This document shows positions 13,846 through 21,538 of a stretch of 21,540 nucleotides of DNA, piece by piece. This stretch comes from RUG11462 sp045649405 (GTDB taxonomy: Bacteria; Bacillota; Clostridia; Oscillospirales; Acutalibacteraceae), in the NCBI GenBank assembly GCA_045649405.1, contig JAZRPW010000055.1, forward strand, positions 1-21,540, given 5' to 3'. Position 1 is the first letter of the stretch; each line of letters starts with the position of its first letter. The position numbers and the translations under genes are program-made. The notes beneath the pieces are model-generated. The model was not told the DNA's origin and did not search any database. It saw only the letters and a list, made by a program, of their open reading frames with translations.

Positions 13846-13863
13846 AAAAAGTTCTGCTTTTTT
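13827..13863 (+). terminator. Intrinsic terminator overlapping the end of a coding sequence
   Basis: AAAAAGCAGAACT (13827-13839) pairs with AGTTCTGCTTTTT (13850-13862), and a T-tract ends at 13863. The 5' arm encodes the last residues K-S-R-T-F of the ATPase, and the stop codon (13843-13845) lies in the loop. Confidence 0.88.
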
Positions 13864-13886
13864 GATGCTTTTCCATAAAAAGTTGT

Positions 13887-13930
13887 TTGATTTTTAATAC
13901 TTTTTATGTTATAATTAACATAATTGTTAA
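13887..13930 (+). promoter_or_regulatory. Rnf operon promoter with a start-site dyad
   Basis: TTGATT (13887-13892), a 17-nt spacer and TATAAT (13910-13915) form a good promoter. TTAACA (13915-13920) and TGTTAA (13925-13930) are perfect inverted repeats 4 nt apart, beginning at the last base of the -10 and covering the start site. That is an ideal place for a repressor. The half-sites resemble those of the redox repressor Rex but in inverted order, so Rex is not claimed. Confidence 0.65.
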
Positions 13931-13949
13931 TGAAAATGGAGAGTTTAAC

Positions 13950-15272
13950 ATGAAAATAAGAACTTTTAAAAGAGGTGTGCACCCAAACGGCAACAAACAT
14001 TTCTCAAAAGATGTGCCAATTAAAGAACTTGTTATCAAGGGTGACGCAACCTATCCTATCTCACAACACATTGGTGCTCCTGCAAAACCAATTGTAGAAG
14101 TTGGCCAGTCAATTAAGGTTGGTCAAATGATTGCAGAAGGTGTTGGTTTTATTTCATCAAACATTTTTTCTGCAGTTTCTGGCAAGGTTAAAGACATTAA
14201 ACCTGTTCACTCAATGACAGGTGAAACTTGTGAAAGTATCATCATTGAAAATGATGGCCTTTTTGAAACGGTAGAAGGTTTTGGTAGTGATACAGATTAC
14301 ACAACACTTTCAAACGAAGAAATTGTTGAAAAGGTAAAATACGCAGGCGTTGTTGGTCTTGGTGGCGCAGGTTTCCCAACTTATGTCAAGTTGTTACCAA
14401 AAGAGCCAGACAAAATTGACCATCTCATCATTAACGCTGCAGAGTGCGAGCCATTTTTGACATCTGACCATAGATTAATGCTTGAACGTCCTGAAGACCT
14501 TGTTAAAGGTTGCGAAATTATGCTTCGTCTTTTCAAAAACGCAAAATGCGTTATCGGTATTGAAGATAATAAGATGGATGCTTATGAAAAACTTTTGTCA
14601 GTTTGCACAACCGAAAAAGTGCAACCAATGCTTCTTAAAGCGAAATACCCACAAGGCGGCGAGCGTTCACTTGTAAAAGCAATCACAAATAGAGAAATTA
14701 ATTCAAAAATGCTTCCTGCAGATGCCCAATGTGTTGTAGTCAACGCTGCATCAGCAATTGCAATTTATGAAGCAGTTTCAAAAAACATTCCACTTATCAA
14801 AAGGGTAATGACAATCACCGGTGATGCCGTAACAACACCTTGCAATTTGCTTGTAAGTATCGGCACAAACCACGGCGAGTTGTTAGAAGCCTTTGGTGGA
14901 TTTAACTGTAATCCTGAAAAGGTTGTTTCTGGCGGCCCAATGATGGGTACTGCACTTTTCTCAATGGATTTTCCAGTTACCAAAACATCTTCATCAGTTT
15001 TGGCATTTACAAAAGATGATGTTGCAAAGGTTAATCCATCAAACTGCATTCATTGTGGCAGATGTTTAGGCGCTTGCCCACAACGCCTTGTTCCACAAAT
15101 GCTTATGGCAGCATCTGACAATGAGCAGTACGAAGAATTTGAAAAACTTTACGGAATGGAATGTATTGAATGTGGCTCTTGTTCTTATGTTTGCCCAGCA
15201 AAACGTCCATTAACACAAAGTTTTAAATTTGCAAAACGAAAAGTAATTGCAAAAAGAAAGAAAAACGGTTAG
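13950..15272 (+). CDS. rnfC: Rnf complex subunit C
   Basis: This encodes 440 residues, the size of a compact clostridial RnfC. It is the cytoplasmic subunit that exchanges electrons with NAD+/NADH through FMN and passes them by iron-sulfur clusters. The motif G-L-G-G-A-G-F-P-T (136-144) and N-A-A-E-C-E-P (162-168) belong to the NADH/FMN-binding fold shared with NuoF. Two 4Fe-4S motifs lie at C366-x2-C-x2-C-x3-C376 and C405-x2-C-x2-C-x3-C415. The ATG at 13950 with GGAGAG 6 nt upstream is preferred over an in-frame ATG at 13887, which lies in the promoter. It is the first gene of the Rnf operon, 16 nt before rnfD. Confidence 0.96.
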   Translation: MKIRTFKRGVHPNGNKHFSKDVPIKELVIKGDATYPISQHIGAPAKPIVEVGQSIKVGQMIAEGVGFISSNIFSAVSGKVKDIKPVHSMTGETCESIIIENDGLFETVEGFGSDTDYTTLSNEEIVEKVKYAGVVGLGGAGFPTYVKLLPKEPDKIDHLIINAAECEPFLTSDHRLMLERPEDLVKGCEIMLRLFKNAKCVIGIEDNKMDAYEKLLSVCTTEKVQPMLLKAKYPQGGERSLVKAITNREINSKMLPADAQCVVVNAASAIAIYEAVSKNIPLIKRVMTITGDAVTTPCNLLVSIGTNHGELLEAFGGFNCNPEKVVSGGPMMGTALFSMDFPVTKTSSSVLAFTKDDVAKVNPSNCIHCGRCLGACPQRLVPQMLMAASDNEQYEEFEKLYGMECIECGSCSYVCPAKRPLTQSFKFAKRKVIAKRKKNG

Positions 15273-15288
15273 GAAAGGGGAATGAATA

Positions 15289-16293
15289 ATGCTTAAAAAC
15301 ATAAATGTCAGTGTTTCACCACACGTTAGAGAAAAACATACAACAACAAGCATTATGCTTGATGTTTGCATTGCACTTTTGTTCCCACTTGCTGCTGGTG
15401 TTTACACATTTGGAATTCGTGCTTTATACGTAATTTTGGTTAGCGTTCTTTCTTGCGTTTTGTCAGAATACCTTTACCAAAAATTAATGCGCCCACCATT
15501 TGTTAAATTTTCAAAACAACGCACAACAGTTGGTGACTTGTCAGCGGTTGTAACCGGTCTTATCTTAGCAGTAAACCTTCCTTCAACAGTTCCTCTTTGG
15601 GTTCCAGTTGTTGGTGGTGTTTTCGCAATTATAATTGTAAAACAACTTTTTGGTGGCCTTGGCCAAAACTTTATGAACCCTGCACTTGCTGCTAGATGCT
15701 TCTTGCTTATCTCATTTGCAGGTGTAATGACAACATTCCCAACTACCATTAACCATTTCTTTGAAATGGCAGATACAGTGTCATCTGCAACACCAATGGG
15801 CTTGTTAAAGTCTGGCAAACCAACCGACTGGTTTAATATGGTGTTTAACACCCATTCAGGTTGTATTGGTGAGGCAAGCACAATCGCAGTACTTCTTGGT
15901 GGCTTGTATATGACAGTAAAACGAATTATTGATGTAAAAATTCCGCTCATCTACATAGGCACCGCAACAATCGGCTTTATGCTTATTCAACTTATTACTG
16001 GCAATGCAGATGTTTTGTCTGCAGACTACATTGTAACTCAAGTTTGTGGTGGTGGTTTGTTAGTAGGTGCATTCTTTATGGCAACCGACTATGTAACCTG
16101 CCCAATAACCCCGGTTGGCAAAGTTATTTATGCATTCATTTTAGGTTTTATGACCGTTCTTATTCGTGTTGTGAGCCCTAACGTTGAAGGCGTTTCTTAC
16201 TCAATTATTATTGGTAATATGATTACTCCACTCATTGAAAAATATACAGTGCCAAGAGCATTTGGTTATAAAAGAGGGGGTAAGACTGCATGA
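15289..16293 (+). CDS. rnfD: Rnf complex subunit D
   Basis: This encodes 334 residues with about nine to ten membrane segments. RnfD forms the ion-translocating membrane core together with RnfG, RnfE and RnfA and binds FMN covalently on a threonine. The conserved Q-N-F-M-N-P-A-L-A-A-R (126-136) is present. The flavinylation site reads V-S-S-A-T-P-M (164-170), which makes Thr168 the FMN carrier. The usual Gly before Ala-Thr is Ser. The N-terminal S-P-H-V-R (10-14) is also typical. AGGAAAGGGG lies upstream. The stop overlaps rnfG by 4 nt (ATGA). Confidence 0.95.
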   Translation: MLKNINVSVSPHVREKHTTTSIMLDVCIALLFPLAAGVYTFGIRALYVILVSVLSCVLSEYLYQKLMRPPFVKFSKQRTTVGDLSAVVTGLILAVNLPSTVPLWVPVVGGVFAIIIVKQLFGGLGQNFMNPALAARCFLLISFAGVMTTFPTTINHFFEMADTVSSATPMGLLKSGKPTDWFNMVFNTHSGCIGEASTIAVLLGGLYMTVKRIIDVKIPLIYIGTATIGFMLIQLITGNADVLSADYIVTQVCGGGLLVGAFFMATDYVTCPITPVGKVIYAFILGFMTVLIRVVSPNVEGVSYSIIIGNMITPLIEKYTVPRAFGYKRGGKTA

Positions 16294-16841
16294 AAAACAT
16301 AATTAAAAATGCAATTATATTAACCCTCATTACTTTAGTTGCTGGTACTGCTTTGGCTTTTGTTTACTCAATCACAAAAGAGCCAATTGAACAAGCAGAG
16401 CAAAAAGCAACTGCTGAAGCTTACAGTGCAGTTTTCTCAAAAGCAGACAATTTTGAAGAATTAGAATTAGTTGAATATAAAGATGAAAACGGTGCAAAAG
16501 TAAGCGCAGTTTCAAAAGCAGTTTCAGGTGATGAAACAGTCGGCTTTGTAATGACAACTGCTTGCAAAGGTTACGGTGGCGATATTAAAATTGCCGTTGG
16601 TATGGATTTAGAAGGCGTGGTTACTGGAATTTCAGTTTTAGACGCTTCTAATGAAACACCTGGTCTTGGTGCAAAGGTAAAAGAAGAATTTTTCACTTCA
16701 CAATTTAGTGGTGTGAAATCTGGCGAGGTTGATTCAAAGGTTGACGCAATTTCAGGCGCAACATTCTCAACCAAAGGTGTAAAAAATGCAGTTAATGCCG
16801 CCTTCAAATATTACGAAGAAAATTTAAAGGAGGGTTTTTAA
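16290..16841 (+). CDS. rnfG: Rnf complex subunit G (FMN-binding)
   Basis: This encodes 183 residues: one N-terminal membrane anchor (about 6-27), then an FMN-binding domain outside the membrane. The flavinylation motif D-A-I-S-G-A-T-F-S lies at 152-160, and Thr158 should carry FMN through a phosphoester bond made by ApbE. The segment T-P-G-L-G-A-K (123-129) is family-conserved. Its start overlaps the rnfD stop, and its stop codon abuts the rnfE start with no gap. The enzyme needed for its modification (apbE) is encoded in the same operon. Confidence 0.96.
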   Translation: MKNIIKNAIILTLITLVAGTALAFVYSITKEPIEQAEQKATAEAYSAVFSKADNFEELELVEYKDENGAKVSAVSKAVSGDETVGFVMTTACKGYGGDIKIAVGMDLEGVVTGISVLDASNETPGLGAKVKEEFFTSQFSGVKSGEVDSKVDAISGATFSTKGVKNAVNAAFKYYEENLKEGF

Positions 16842-17630
16842 ATGAAAGCAATTTTTGAAAGACTTTATAATGGTCTTATTAAAGAAAACCCAACCTTTGT
16901 TTTAATGCTTGGTATGTGTCCAACTTTGGCTGTAACAAGTTCTGCCTTTAACGGTTTTGGTATGGGTCTTTCAACAACTGCCGTTTTGATAATGTCAAAC
17001 CTTATGATTTCGGCACTTAGAAAGGTAATTCCAAATGGCGTAAGAATGCCAGCGTTTATCGTAATTGTTGCTTCTTTTGTAACAATGGTGCAATTGCTTT
17101 TGAAAGCTTATGTGCCAGCGCTTGATAAATCTCTTGGCGTATTCATTCCGCTTATCGTTGTTAACTGTATTATTTTGGGCCGTGCAGAATCATATGCTTC
17201 AAAAAATCCAGTAATCCCTTCAATTTTTGATGGCGTTGGTATGGGTCTTGGTTTTACTGCCGCTTTAACAATAATCGGTTCAGTTAGAGAAATTTTAGGT
17301 TCTGGTGCAATTTTCGGGTTTCAGTTTATTCCTGAAAAATACCACATTTCAATTTTTGTTTTGGCACCTGGTGCATTCTTTGTTTTGGCAGTGCTTACTG
17401 CTTTGCAAAACAAATTTAAAGCACCATCTGCAACAAATGTTGATGTTGAAAAATTGGCTTGTCACAGTAACTGTGCAAATTGTTTTGGTAAAGAAGCTTG
17501 CTTTAACCATAAATTGATTAAAGCAGATAAAAAAATGCATGATGATATTGAGCGTGCTGAAAAACTCAAAAAAGCAGAAGAGTTAAAACGCCAAGCTGAA
17601 CAAAACAAACAAGAAGGAGGTAATGATTAA
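16842..17630 (+). CDS. rnfE: Rnf complex subunit E with a Cys-rich tail
   Basis: This encodes 262 residues, longer than the usual 190-230. The first 190 form the normal six-helix membrane protein. Cys26 (M-C-P-T-L-A) and Cys109 (V-N-C-I-I-L-G-R) are the expected ligands of the intramembrane 2Fe-2S cluster shared with RnfA. After residue 195 comes an extension with C207-x3-C211-x2-C214-x5-C220 plus nearby His residues, then a highly charged helix rich in Lys, Glu and Gln. The four cysteines could hold a metal or an extra iron-sulfur cluster (inference). AAGGAGGG precedes the ATG, and the last base of the stop codon is the first base of rnfA. Confidence 0.94.
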   Translation: MKAIFERLYNGLIKENPTFVLMLGMCPTLAVTSSAFNGFGMGLSTTAVLIMSNLMISALRKVIPNGVRMPAFIVIVASFVTMVQLLLKAYVPALDKSLGVFIPLIVVNCIILGRAESYASKNPVIPSIFDGVGMGLGFTAALTIIGSVREILGSGAIFGFQFIPEKYHISIFVLAPGAFFVLAVLTALQNKFKAPSATNVDVEKLACHSNCANCFGKEACFNHKLIKADKKMHDDIERAEKLKKAEELKRQAEQNKQEGGND

Positions 17631-18238
17631 TGGAAATTTTACAAACCATTTTTGTAACTTTAATCACAACCACCTTTGTTAACAATGTTGTGTTGTCACA
17701 GTTTTTGGGACTTTGTCCATTCTTGGGTGTTTCAAAATCAACAAAAACTGCAGCAGGTATGGGTGGCGCAGTAATTTTCGTAATTACCATTGCTTCACTT
17801 TTGTCTTCACTTGTTTATACATTTATTTTAAGCCCACTTGGCTTAGAATTCTTAGAAACAATTGCCTTCATTGTAATCATTGCGGCACTTGTTCAATTTG
17901 TTGAAATGTTCTTGAAAAAAGCAATTCCACCGCTTTACACTGCACTTGGCGTTTATTTGCCACTCATTACAACAAACTGTGCAGTTTTGGGTGTTGCTTT
18001 AAACAACGTAACAAACTTCAACAACGGCGAATTTTCAACCCTTGCAACCATTTTAATGAGCGTTTTAACCGGTTTTGGTACTGCAATTGGTTTTGCAGTT
18101 GCAATTGTTATTATGGCGGGAATTCGTGAAAAAATCGCATTTAATGATATTCCGGACACCTTCAAAGGAATGCCTATTACACTTATCACTGCAGGTTTAA
18201 TGGCAATGGCTTTCTTTGGTTTTCAAGGTTTAATTTAA
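17630..18238 (+). CDS. rnfA: Rnf complex subunit A
   Basis: This encodes 202 residues, normal length, with six membrane helices and homology to RnfE by inverted topology. Cys29 (L-G-L-C-P-F-L-G) and Cys117 (T-T-N-C-A-V-L-G) are the conserved ligands that, with those of RnfE, hold a 2Fe-2S cluster in the middle of the membrane. A F-V-N-N-V-V-L motif (16-22) is typical. AGGAGG lies 9 nt before the ATG inside the end of rnfE, and the coding regions overlap by 1 nt. rnfB follows after 13 nt. Confidence 0.96.
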   Translation: MEILQTIFVTLITTTFVNNVVLSQFLGLCPFLGVSKSTKTAAGMGGAVIFVITIASLLSSLVYTFILSPLGLEFLETIAFIVIIAALVQFVEMFLKKAIPPLYTALGVYLPLITTNCAVLGVALNNVTNFNNGEFSTLATILMSVLTGFGTAIGFAVAIVIMAGIREKIAFNDIPDTFKGMPITLITAGLMAMAFFGFQGLI

Positions 18239-18251
18239 AGGGGGTATAATT

Positions 18252-19055
18252 ATGAATGTTATGTTTATTGTTATATCAGCTTTGGTAATCGCTGGAATTG
18301 GTCTTTTCATTGGTCTTTTCTTAGGTTTTTCTGAAAAAGCATTCCATGTTGAGGTTGACCAAAAAGAACTAGATGTTAGAGAATGTTTGCCAGGCAACAA
18401 CTGTGGTGGCTGTGGTTATGCAAGTTGTGATGACTTGGCTAAAAAGATAGTACTTGGCGAAGCAAAATCAAACGCTTGCCCTGTTGGTGGCAACGCTTGC
18501 GCTGAACAAATTTCTGAAATTTTGGGTGTAAAATCTGAAAAAATCGTTAAAAAAGTTGCCGTTGTAAAATGTATGGGAACTTGTGATAAATCAGAGTTTA
18601 TCTATAACTACTACGGTGCGCTTGACTGCTCAAGAGTAACAGTAGCCCCTGGTCGTGGTGCAAAAGCTTGTGCTTATGGTTGCGTTGGTCTTGGCACTTG
18701 TGCAAACGCTTGCAAGTTTGATGCAATTAAGTTTGTAAATGGTAGAGCATTCATTCTAAAAGAAAACTGCAAAGCGTGTGGAATGTGTGTTGACGCTTGC
18801 CCTAATAATCTTATTGAACTTGTGCCTTATGAATCAAAATATGTTGTTCAATGTTTCTCACAAGAAAAGGGTAAAGTAGTTAAAGATATGTGTAAAGCAG
18901 GTTGTATTGGTTGTGGCATTTGTGTTAAAATGTGTCCAACAGGTGCAATTTCGCTTGAAAACAACATTGCAAAAATTGATTATGATAAATGCAACTCTTG
19001 TGGCGTTTGCGCAGGCAAATGTCCTTCAAAGGTTATAATAAAACAAGATGATTAA
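18252..19055 (+). CDS. rnfB: Rnf complex subunit B (ferredoxin-binding, multi-cluster)
   Basis: This encodes 267 residues. An N-terminal membrane anchor (about 4-25) is followed by the 4Fe-4S domain C51-x2-C54-x4-C59 with C76, in the N-C-G-G-C-G-Y-A-S-C form. Further cysteine sets follow: C140/C144/C150/C154, then C173-x2-C-x2-C-x3-C183, C218-x2-C-x2-C-x3-C228 and C247-x2-C-x2-C-x3-C257. This predicts about five or more clusters, and it is the subunit expected to take electrons from ferredoxin. AAAGGGGG is the ribosome binding site. The 3' end overlaps apbE by 8 nt. Confidence 0.96.
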   Translation: MNVMFIVISALVIAGIGLFIGLFLGFSEKAFHVEVDQKELDVRECLPGNNCGGCGYASCDDLAKKIVLGEAKSNACPVGGNACAEQISEILGVKSEKIVKKVAVVKCMGTCDKSEFIYNYYGALDCSRVTVAPGRGAKACAYGCVGLGTCANACKFDAIKFVNGRAFILKENCKACGMCVDACPNNLIELVPYESKYVVQCFSQEKGKVVKDMCKAGCIGCGICVKMCPTGAISLENNIAKIDYDKCNSCGVCAGKCPSKVIIKQDD

Positions 19056-20067
19056 AAGAATTGTCAGTTTTGTTTTGGCGTTGGTTTTGTTTAGTCTTCT
19101 TTGTTCTTGTGAAGGTGGTGTCAAGAATTATAGTTCAACTTTTCTTGACTATTTTGACACATTTACAACCGTTTCTGGTTACTTTAAATCCCAGCAAGAG
19201 TTTGATGAAGTTAACGGCAAAATCAAAAGTTTTTTAGAAAATTATCATAAAATGTTTGATATTTACAATAATTATGATAAAATGAATAATATCAAAACAA
19301 TTAATGATAACGCAGGTGTAAAACCAGTAAAGGTTAATAGTGAAATTATAGAACTTCTTGAATTTTCGGTTGATGTTTATGAATTAACAGATGGAATGGT
19401 TAATGTCTGTGCCGGTTCACTTATTAGTCTTTGGAAAACCTCACTCGACAACGGCAAAATTCCACAAGCCAAAAACTTGACCGATTATAAGTCAACAATA
19501 TCAATTGATAATTTGGTTATAAACAATGAAAAAAGCACTGTCTTTTTAAAATCAAAACAGTGCAAAATTGATGTTGGCGCAGTGGCAAAAGGTTTTGTTG
19601 GCAAAAAGTTAAAAGACTTTGCAAAAAGCATTAGCTTTGAAAATGGCATAATTAACCTTGGTGGAAATGTTGTTGCTATTGGCACAAAACCAAACAATAA
19701 AAAATTCACGGTTGGCATTGCAAATCCGCAAAAAACTTCTAAAAACCTTTGCACTGTCGGTGTTTCAAACCAAAGTGTAGTAACATCAGGGGACTATGAA
19801 AGGTTTTATGAGATTGACGGCAAAAGGTTTAATCACATAATTAATACTAAATCTGGTTATCCTGCAGATAATAATAAATCGGCAACAATAATTTCAAGCA
19901 ATCCTGCCTTGGCAGATGCACTTTCAACAGCGTTGTTTATAATGAATTCTAATGAGGGAATAAAACTTGTAAACTCGCTTGAAAATTGTGAAGCAGTTGT
20001 TGTTGATTCAAATAATGAGCAATATTTTTCAAACGGTTTTAAAAAATATTTAGAAAACGAGGAATAA
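19048..20067 (+). CDS. apbE: FAD:protein FMN transferase, lipoprotein
   Basis: This encodes 339 residues. A signal peptide ends with L-C-S-C (lipobox, Cys21), so the enzyme is anchored on the outer face of the membrane. It transfers FMN from FAD to a Thr in S-G-A-T-type motifs, here most likely those of RnfG and RnfD. Family motifs in order are D-V-G-A-V-A-K-G (175-182), N-L-G-G-N (203-207), T-S-G-D-Y-E-R (246-252), N-H-I-I-N (262-266) and A-D-A-L-S-T-A (289-295). No good ribosome binding site is visible before the ATG, which lies inside the end of rnfB, so translation is probably coupled to rnfB. Confidence 0.95.
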   Translation: MIKRIVSFVLALVLFSLLCSCEGGVKNYSSTFLDYFDTFTTVSGYFKSQQEFDEVNGKIKSFLENYHKMFDIYNNYDKMNNIKTINDNAGVKPVKVNSEIIELLEFSVDVYELTDGMVNVCAGSLISLWKTSLDNGKIPQAKNLTDYKSTISIDNLVINNEKSTVFLKSKQCKIDVGAVAKGFVGKKLKDFAKSISFENGIINLGGNVVAIGTKPNNKKFTVGIANPQKTSKNLCTVGVSNQSVVTSGDYERFYEIDGKRFNHIINTKSGYPADNNKSATIISSNPALADALSTALFIMNSNEGIKLVNSLENCEAVVVDSNNEQYFSNGFKKYLENEE

Positions 20068-20071
20068 AAAA

Positions 20072-20455
20072 TTGAAAAAAAGTAGAAGATTAACAGCCGT
20101 AGATGTTATTGTTGTAATGGTAATTTTGATTACAGCAATTGCAGGTATTTTTCTAATGAATACATTTAGCCACGAAGGATTCATTGTAAAAGTTTCACAA
20201 CAAGGTGAAGTAATTAAAGAAATGTTTTTGGACAACGAAGTAACACAAAAATTAGTTGTTGAAAGTGAAAACGGCGGAAAAAACGTTGTGCTTGTTAAAC
20301 ATGGTTATGCCTATGTTGAAAGTGCAACCTGTGACGACAAGGTTTGTGTTAAAAAGGGAAGAATTTCAAAGGTTGGCGAATCAATTGTTTGCTTGCCAAA
20401 TGATGTTGTTGTAGAAATTGTTGAAGATAACAGCATTGAGGAAAGCCCATTCTAA
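20072..20455 (+). CDS. NusG domain II-containing membrane-anchored protein
   Basis: This encodes 127 residues from a TTG start, chosen because GAGGA lies 8 nt upstream. One membrane segment (about 11-30) anchors a small extracytoplasmic beta domain. The segment E-S-A-T-C-D-D-K-V-C-V-K-K-G-R-I (about 88-103) and the later S-I-V-C-L-P are typical of stand-alone NusG-II domain proteins. Despite the name, these have no transcription role shown by sequence. Such genes recur next to apbE, Rnf genes and Gx transporters in Firmicutes. A part in extracytoplasmic electron transfer is likely but unproven. The three Cys residues could serve redox or metal roles. It lies 4 nt after apbE and 1 nt before the next gene. 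Confidence 0.85.
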   Translation: MKKSRRLTAVDVIVVMVILITAIAGIFLMNTFSHEGFIVKVSQQGEVIKEMFLDNEVTQKLVVESENGGKNVVLVKHGYAYVESATCDDKVCVKKGRISKVGESIVCLPNDVVVEIVEDNSIEESPF

Positions 20456-20456
20456 A

Positions 20457-20942
20457 ATGAAATTTAACGCAAAAAAAATTGCAATTTGTGGGTTGCTTGT
20501 TGCAACTGCAATTGTGCTAAATTTTGTTGAAAAGTTAATTCCGTTTGGCACTTCCGTTTATGGTGTCAAAATTGGACTTGCAAATATTGTTGTTTTGTTT
20601 GCTCTTTTCAAACTGCCACTTTTAGATTCATTTGCAATTTGTCTGTTTAAAATTTTAATTTGTGGCTTAAGTTTTGGCGGCCCTGTCTATTTGGTATATA
20701 GTTTGTGTGGTGGGCTGTTAAGTTTTTGCGTAATGCTGTTGTTAAAAAATAAATTAAAATTAATTACAGTTTCAATTTTAGGTTCAGTTTTCTTTAATAT
20801 TGGTCAAGTGCTATGTGCTTGTTTTATGCTATCAAGTTTTGCAATTTTGTCTTATTTGCCTGTGCTTGTAATAACAGGTGTTGTTACTGGCGCTTTAATA
20901 GGCATAATTTCAAACATAGCAGTAAAAAGAATAAAATTATAA
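20457..20942 (+). CDS. Gx transporter family protein (HepPP synthase component I-like)
   Basis: This encodes 161 residues. The ATG at 20457, 1 nt after the preceding stop, is chosen over an in-frame ATG at 20418 inside the previous gene; GAGGAAAG sits about 11 nt before it. Five or six hydrophobic helices cover the protein. Features shared with the Hpre_diP_synt_I/Gx family are N-F-V-E-K-L-I-P (21-28), V-K-I-G-L-A-N-I-V-V-L (36-46) and S-F-G-G-P-V-Y. The family is often annotated as heptaprenyl diphosphate synthase component I but looks like an ECF-type small membrane transporter. The substrate is unknown. It is the last gene of the Rnf operon, and a terminator overlaps its stop codon. Confidence 0.85.
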   Translation: MKFNAKKIAICGLLVATAIVLNFVEKLIPFGTSVYGVKIGLANIVVLFALFKLPLLDSFAICLFKILICGLSFGGPVYLVYSLCGGLLSFCVMLLLKNKLKLITVSILGSVFFNIGQVLCACFMLSSFAILSYLPVLVITGVVTGALIGIISNIAVKRIKL

Positions 20943-20970
20943 AAACCGCATCTTTAAAAGATGCGGTTTT
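20942..20970. terminator. Bidirectional terminator between converging genes
   Basis: AAAACCGCATCTT (20942-20954) pairs with AAGATGCGGTTTT (20958-20970). More T residues follow on the plus side and A residues on the other. It ends the Rnf operon (+) and the folT-like gene (-), whose stop lies a few bases away. Confidence 0.92.
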
Positions 20971-20976
20971 GCTTTT

Positions 20977-21492
20977 TTAAAACCCAAGTTTTTTCAAAAA
21001 TGAACTTTTAATAAATATAAGGTAGAAAACAATAATCATTAAAACAAACATAATTAACGCTTGTAAAATACGCCAATAGATTATTGACTCGATTGTTGGG
21101 TACCACTTTTCAATATAAACCCAAAATAGCGTTGGAATTAAAACAGTGCAAACTGTTTGCGAAATTAAAGTTGCAGACAAAATCTTTTTAAAGTTAATGT
21201 CGTTGTGCAGAAAAATCCCATAAACAAGACCTAAAAGAACATTCGAAATAAAAATGCCAACGCTAAAGCCGTTAGAAGGGAACATCAAATACTGAATAAA
21301 GTCAGACATCACTGCAACCAACACGCCACCGGTAACCCCATAAGTTTTTGCAGCAAGTGCAACTGCAATGAACACTGGCGAAAATTTTAAAAATGTGCCA
21401 ACTCTAAATGTAAAGAATAAAGAGAACACAACCGACAGCGCAGTCAAAATTGCAATGGTAGTCAATGCCTTTGTTTTTTTACTAAATTCCAT
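20977..21492 (-). CDS. ECF transporter S component, FolT-like (folate)
   Basis: This encodes 171 residues with about six membrane helices, the size of ECF S components. These bind one vitamin and dock with the shared EcfT/EcfA module. The motifs L-T-A-L-S-V-V (17-23), F-S-P-V-F-I-A (37-43), an Asp in V-M-S-D-F-I-Q, and F-P-S-N-G-F-S-V-G-I-F-I-S (about 71-83) followed by G-L-V-Y-G-I-F-L resemble FolT, so folate is the probable substrate. PanT or QueT-like specificity is not excluded. Energising subunits are not encoded here, which is normal. GGAGG lies 11 nt before the ATG inside a hairpin (see 21491-21538), which suggests regulated expression. Confidence 0.78.
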   Translation of the reverse strand: MEFSKKTKALTTIAILTALSVVFSLFFTFRVGTFLKFSPVFIAVALAAKTYGVTGGVLVAVMSDFIQYLMFPSNGFSVGIFISNVLLGLVYGIFLHNDINFKKILSATLISQTVCTVLIPTLFWVYIEKWYPTIESIIYWRILQALIMFVLMIIVFYLIFIKSSFLKKLGF

Positions 21493-21538
21493 AAAACAAA
21501 AAACCTCCTATTCCCGTTAACTGAAATAAGGAGGTTTT
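21491..21538 (-). promoter_or_regulatory. Attenuator-like hairpin covering the folT-like ribosome binding site
   Basis: Read on the minus strand, AAAACCTCCTTATT (21538-21525) pairs with AATAGGAGGTTTT (21512-21500) with one bulged T, and TT-G-TTTT follows. The 3' arm contains GGAGG, the ribosome binding site of the gene. The hairpin can end transcription or hide the site. A ligand-sensing domain would lie beyond the window edge. A THF riboswitch is a reasonable guess for a folT gene but cannot be seen here. Confidence 0.7.

Noticed and set aside
13925..13931. Rex operator at the Rnf promoter
   Set aside because: A single TTGTTAA half-site exists, but the properly oriented partner half-site is missing; the palindrome present has the opposite arm order.
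15474..15950. 158-codon open frame on the minus strand
   Set aside because: It lies wholly antisense to rnfD, has no ribosome binding site or recognisable domain, and is a shadow of the real gene.
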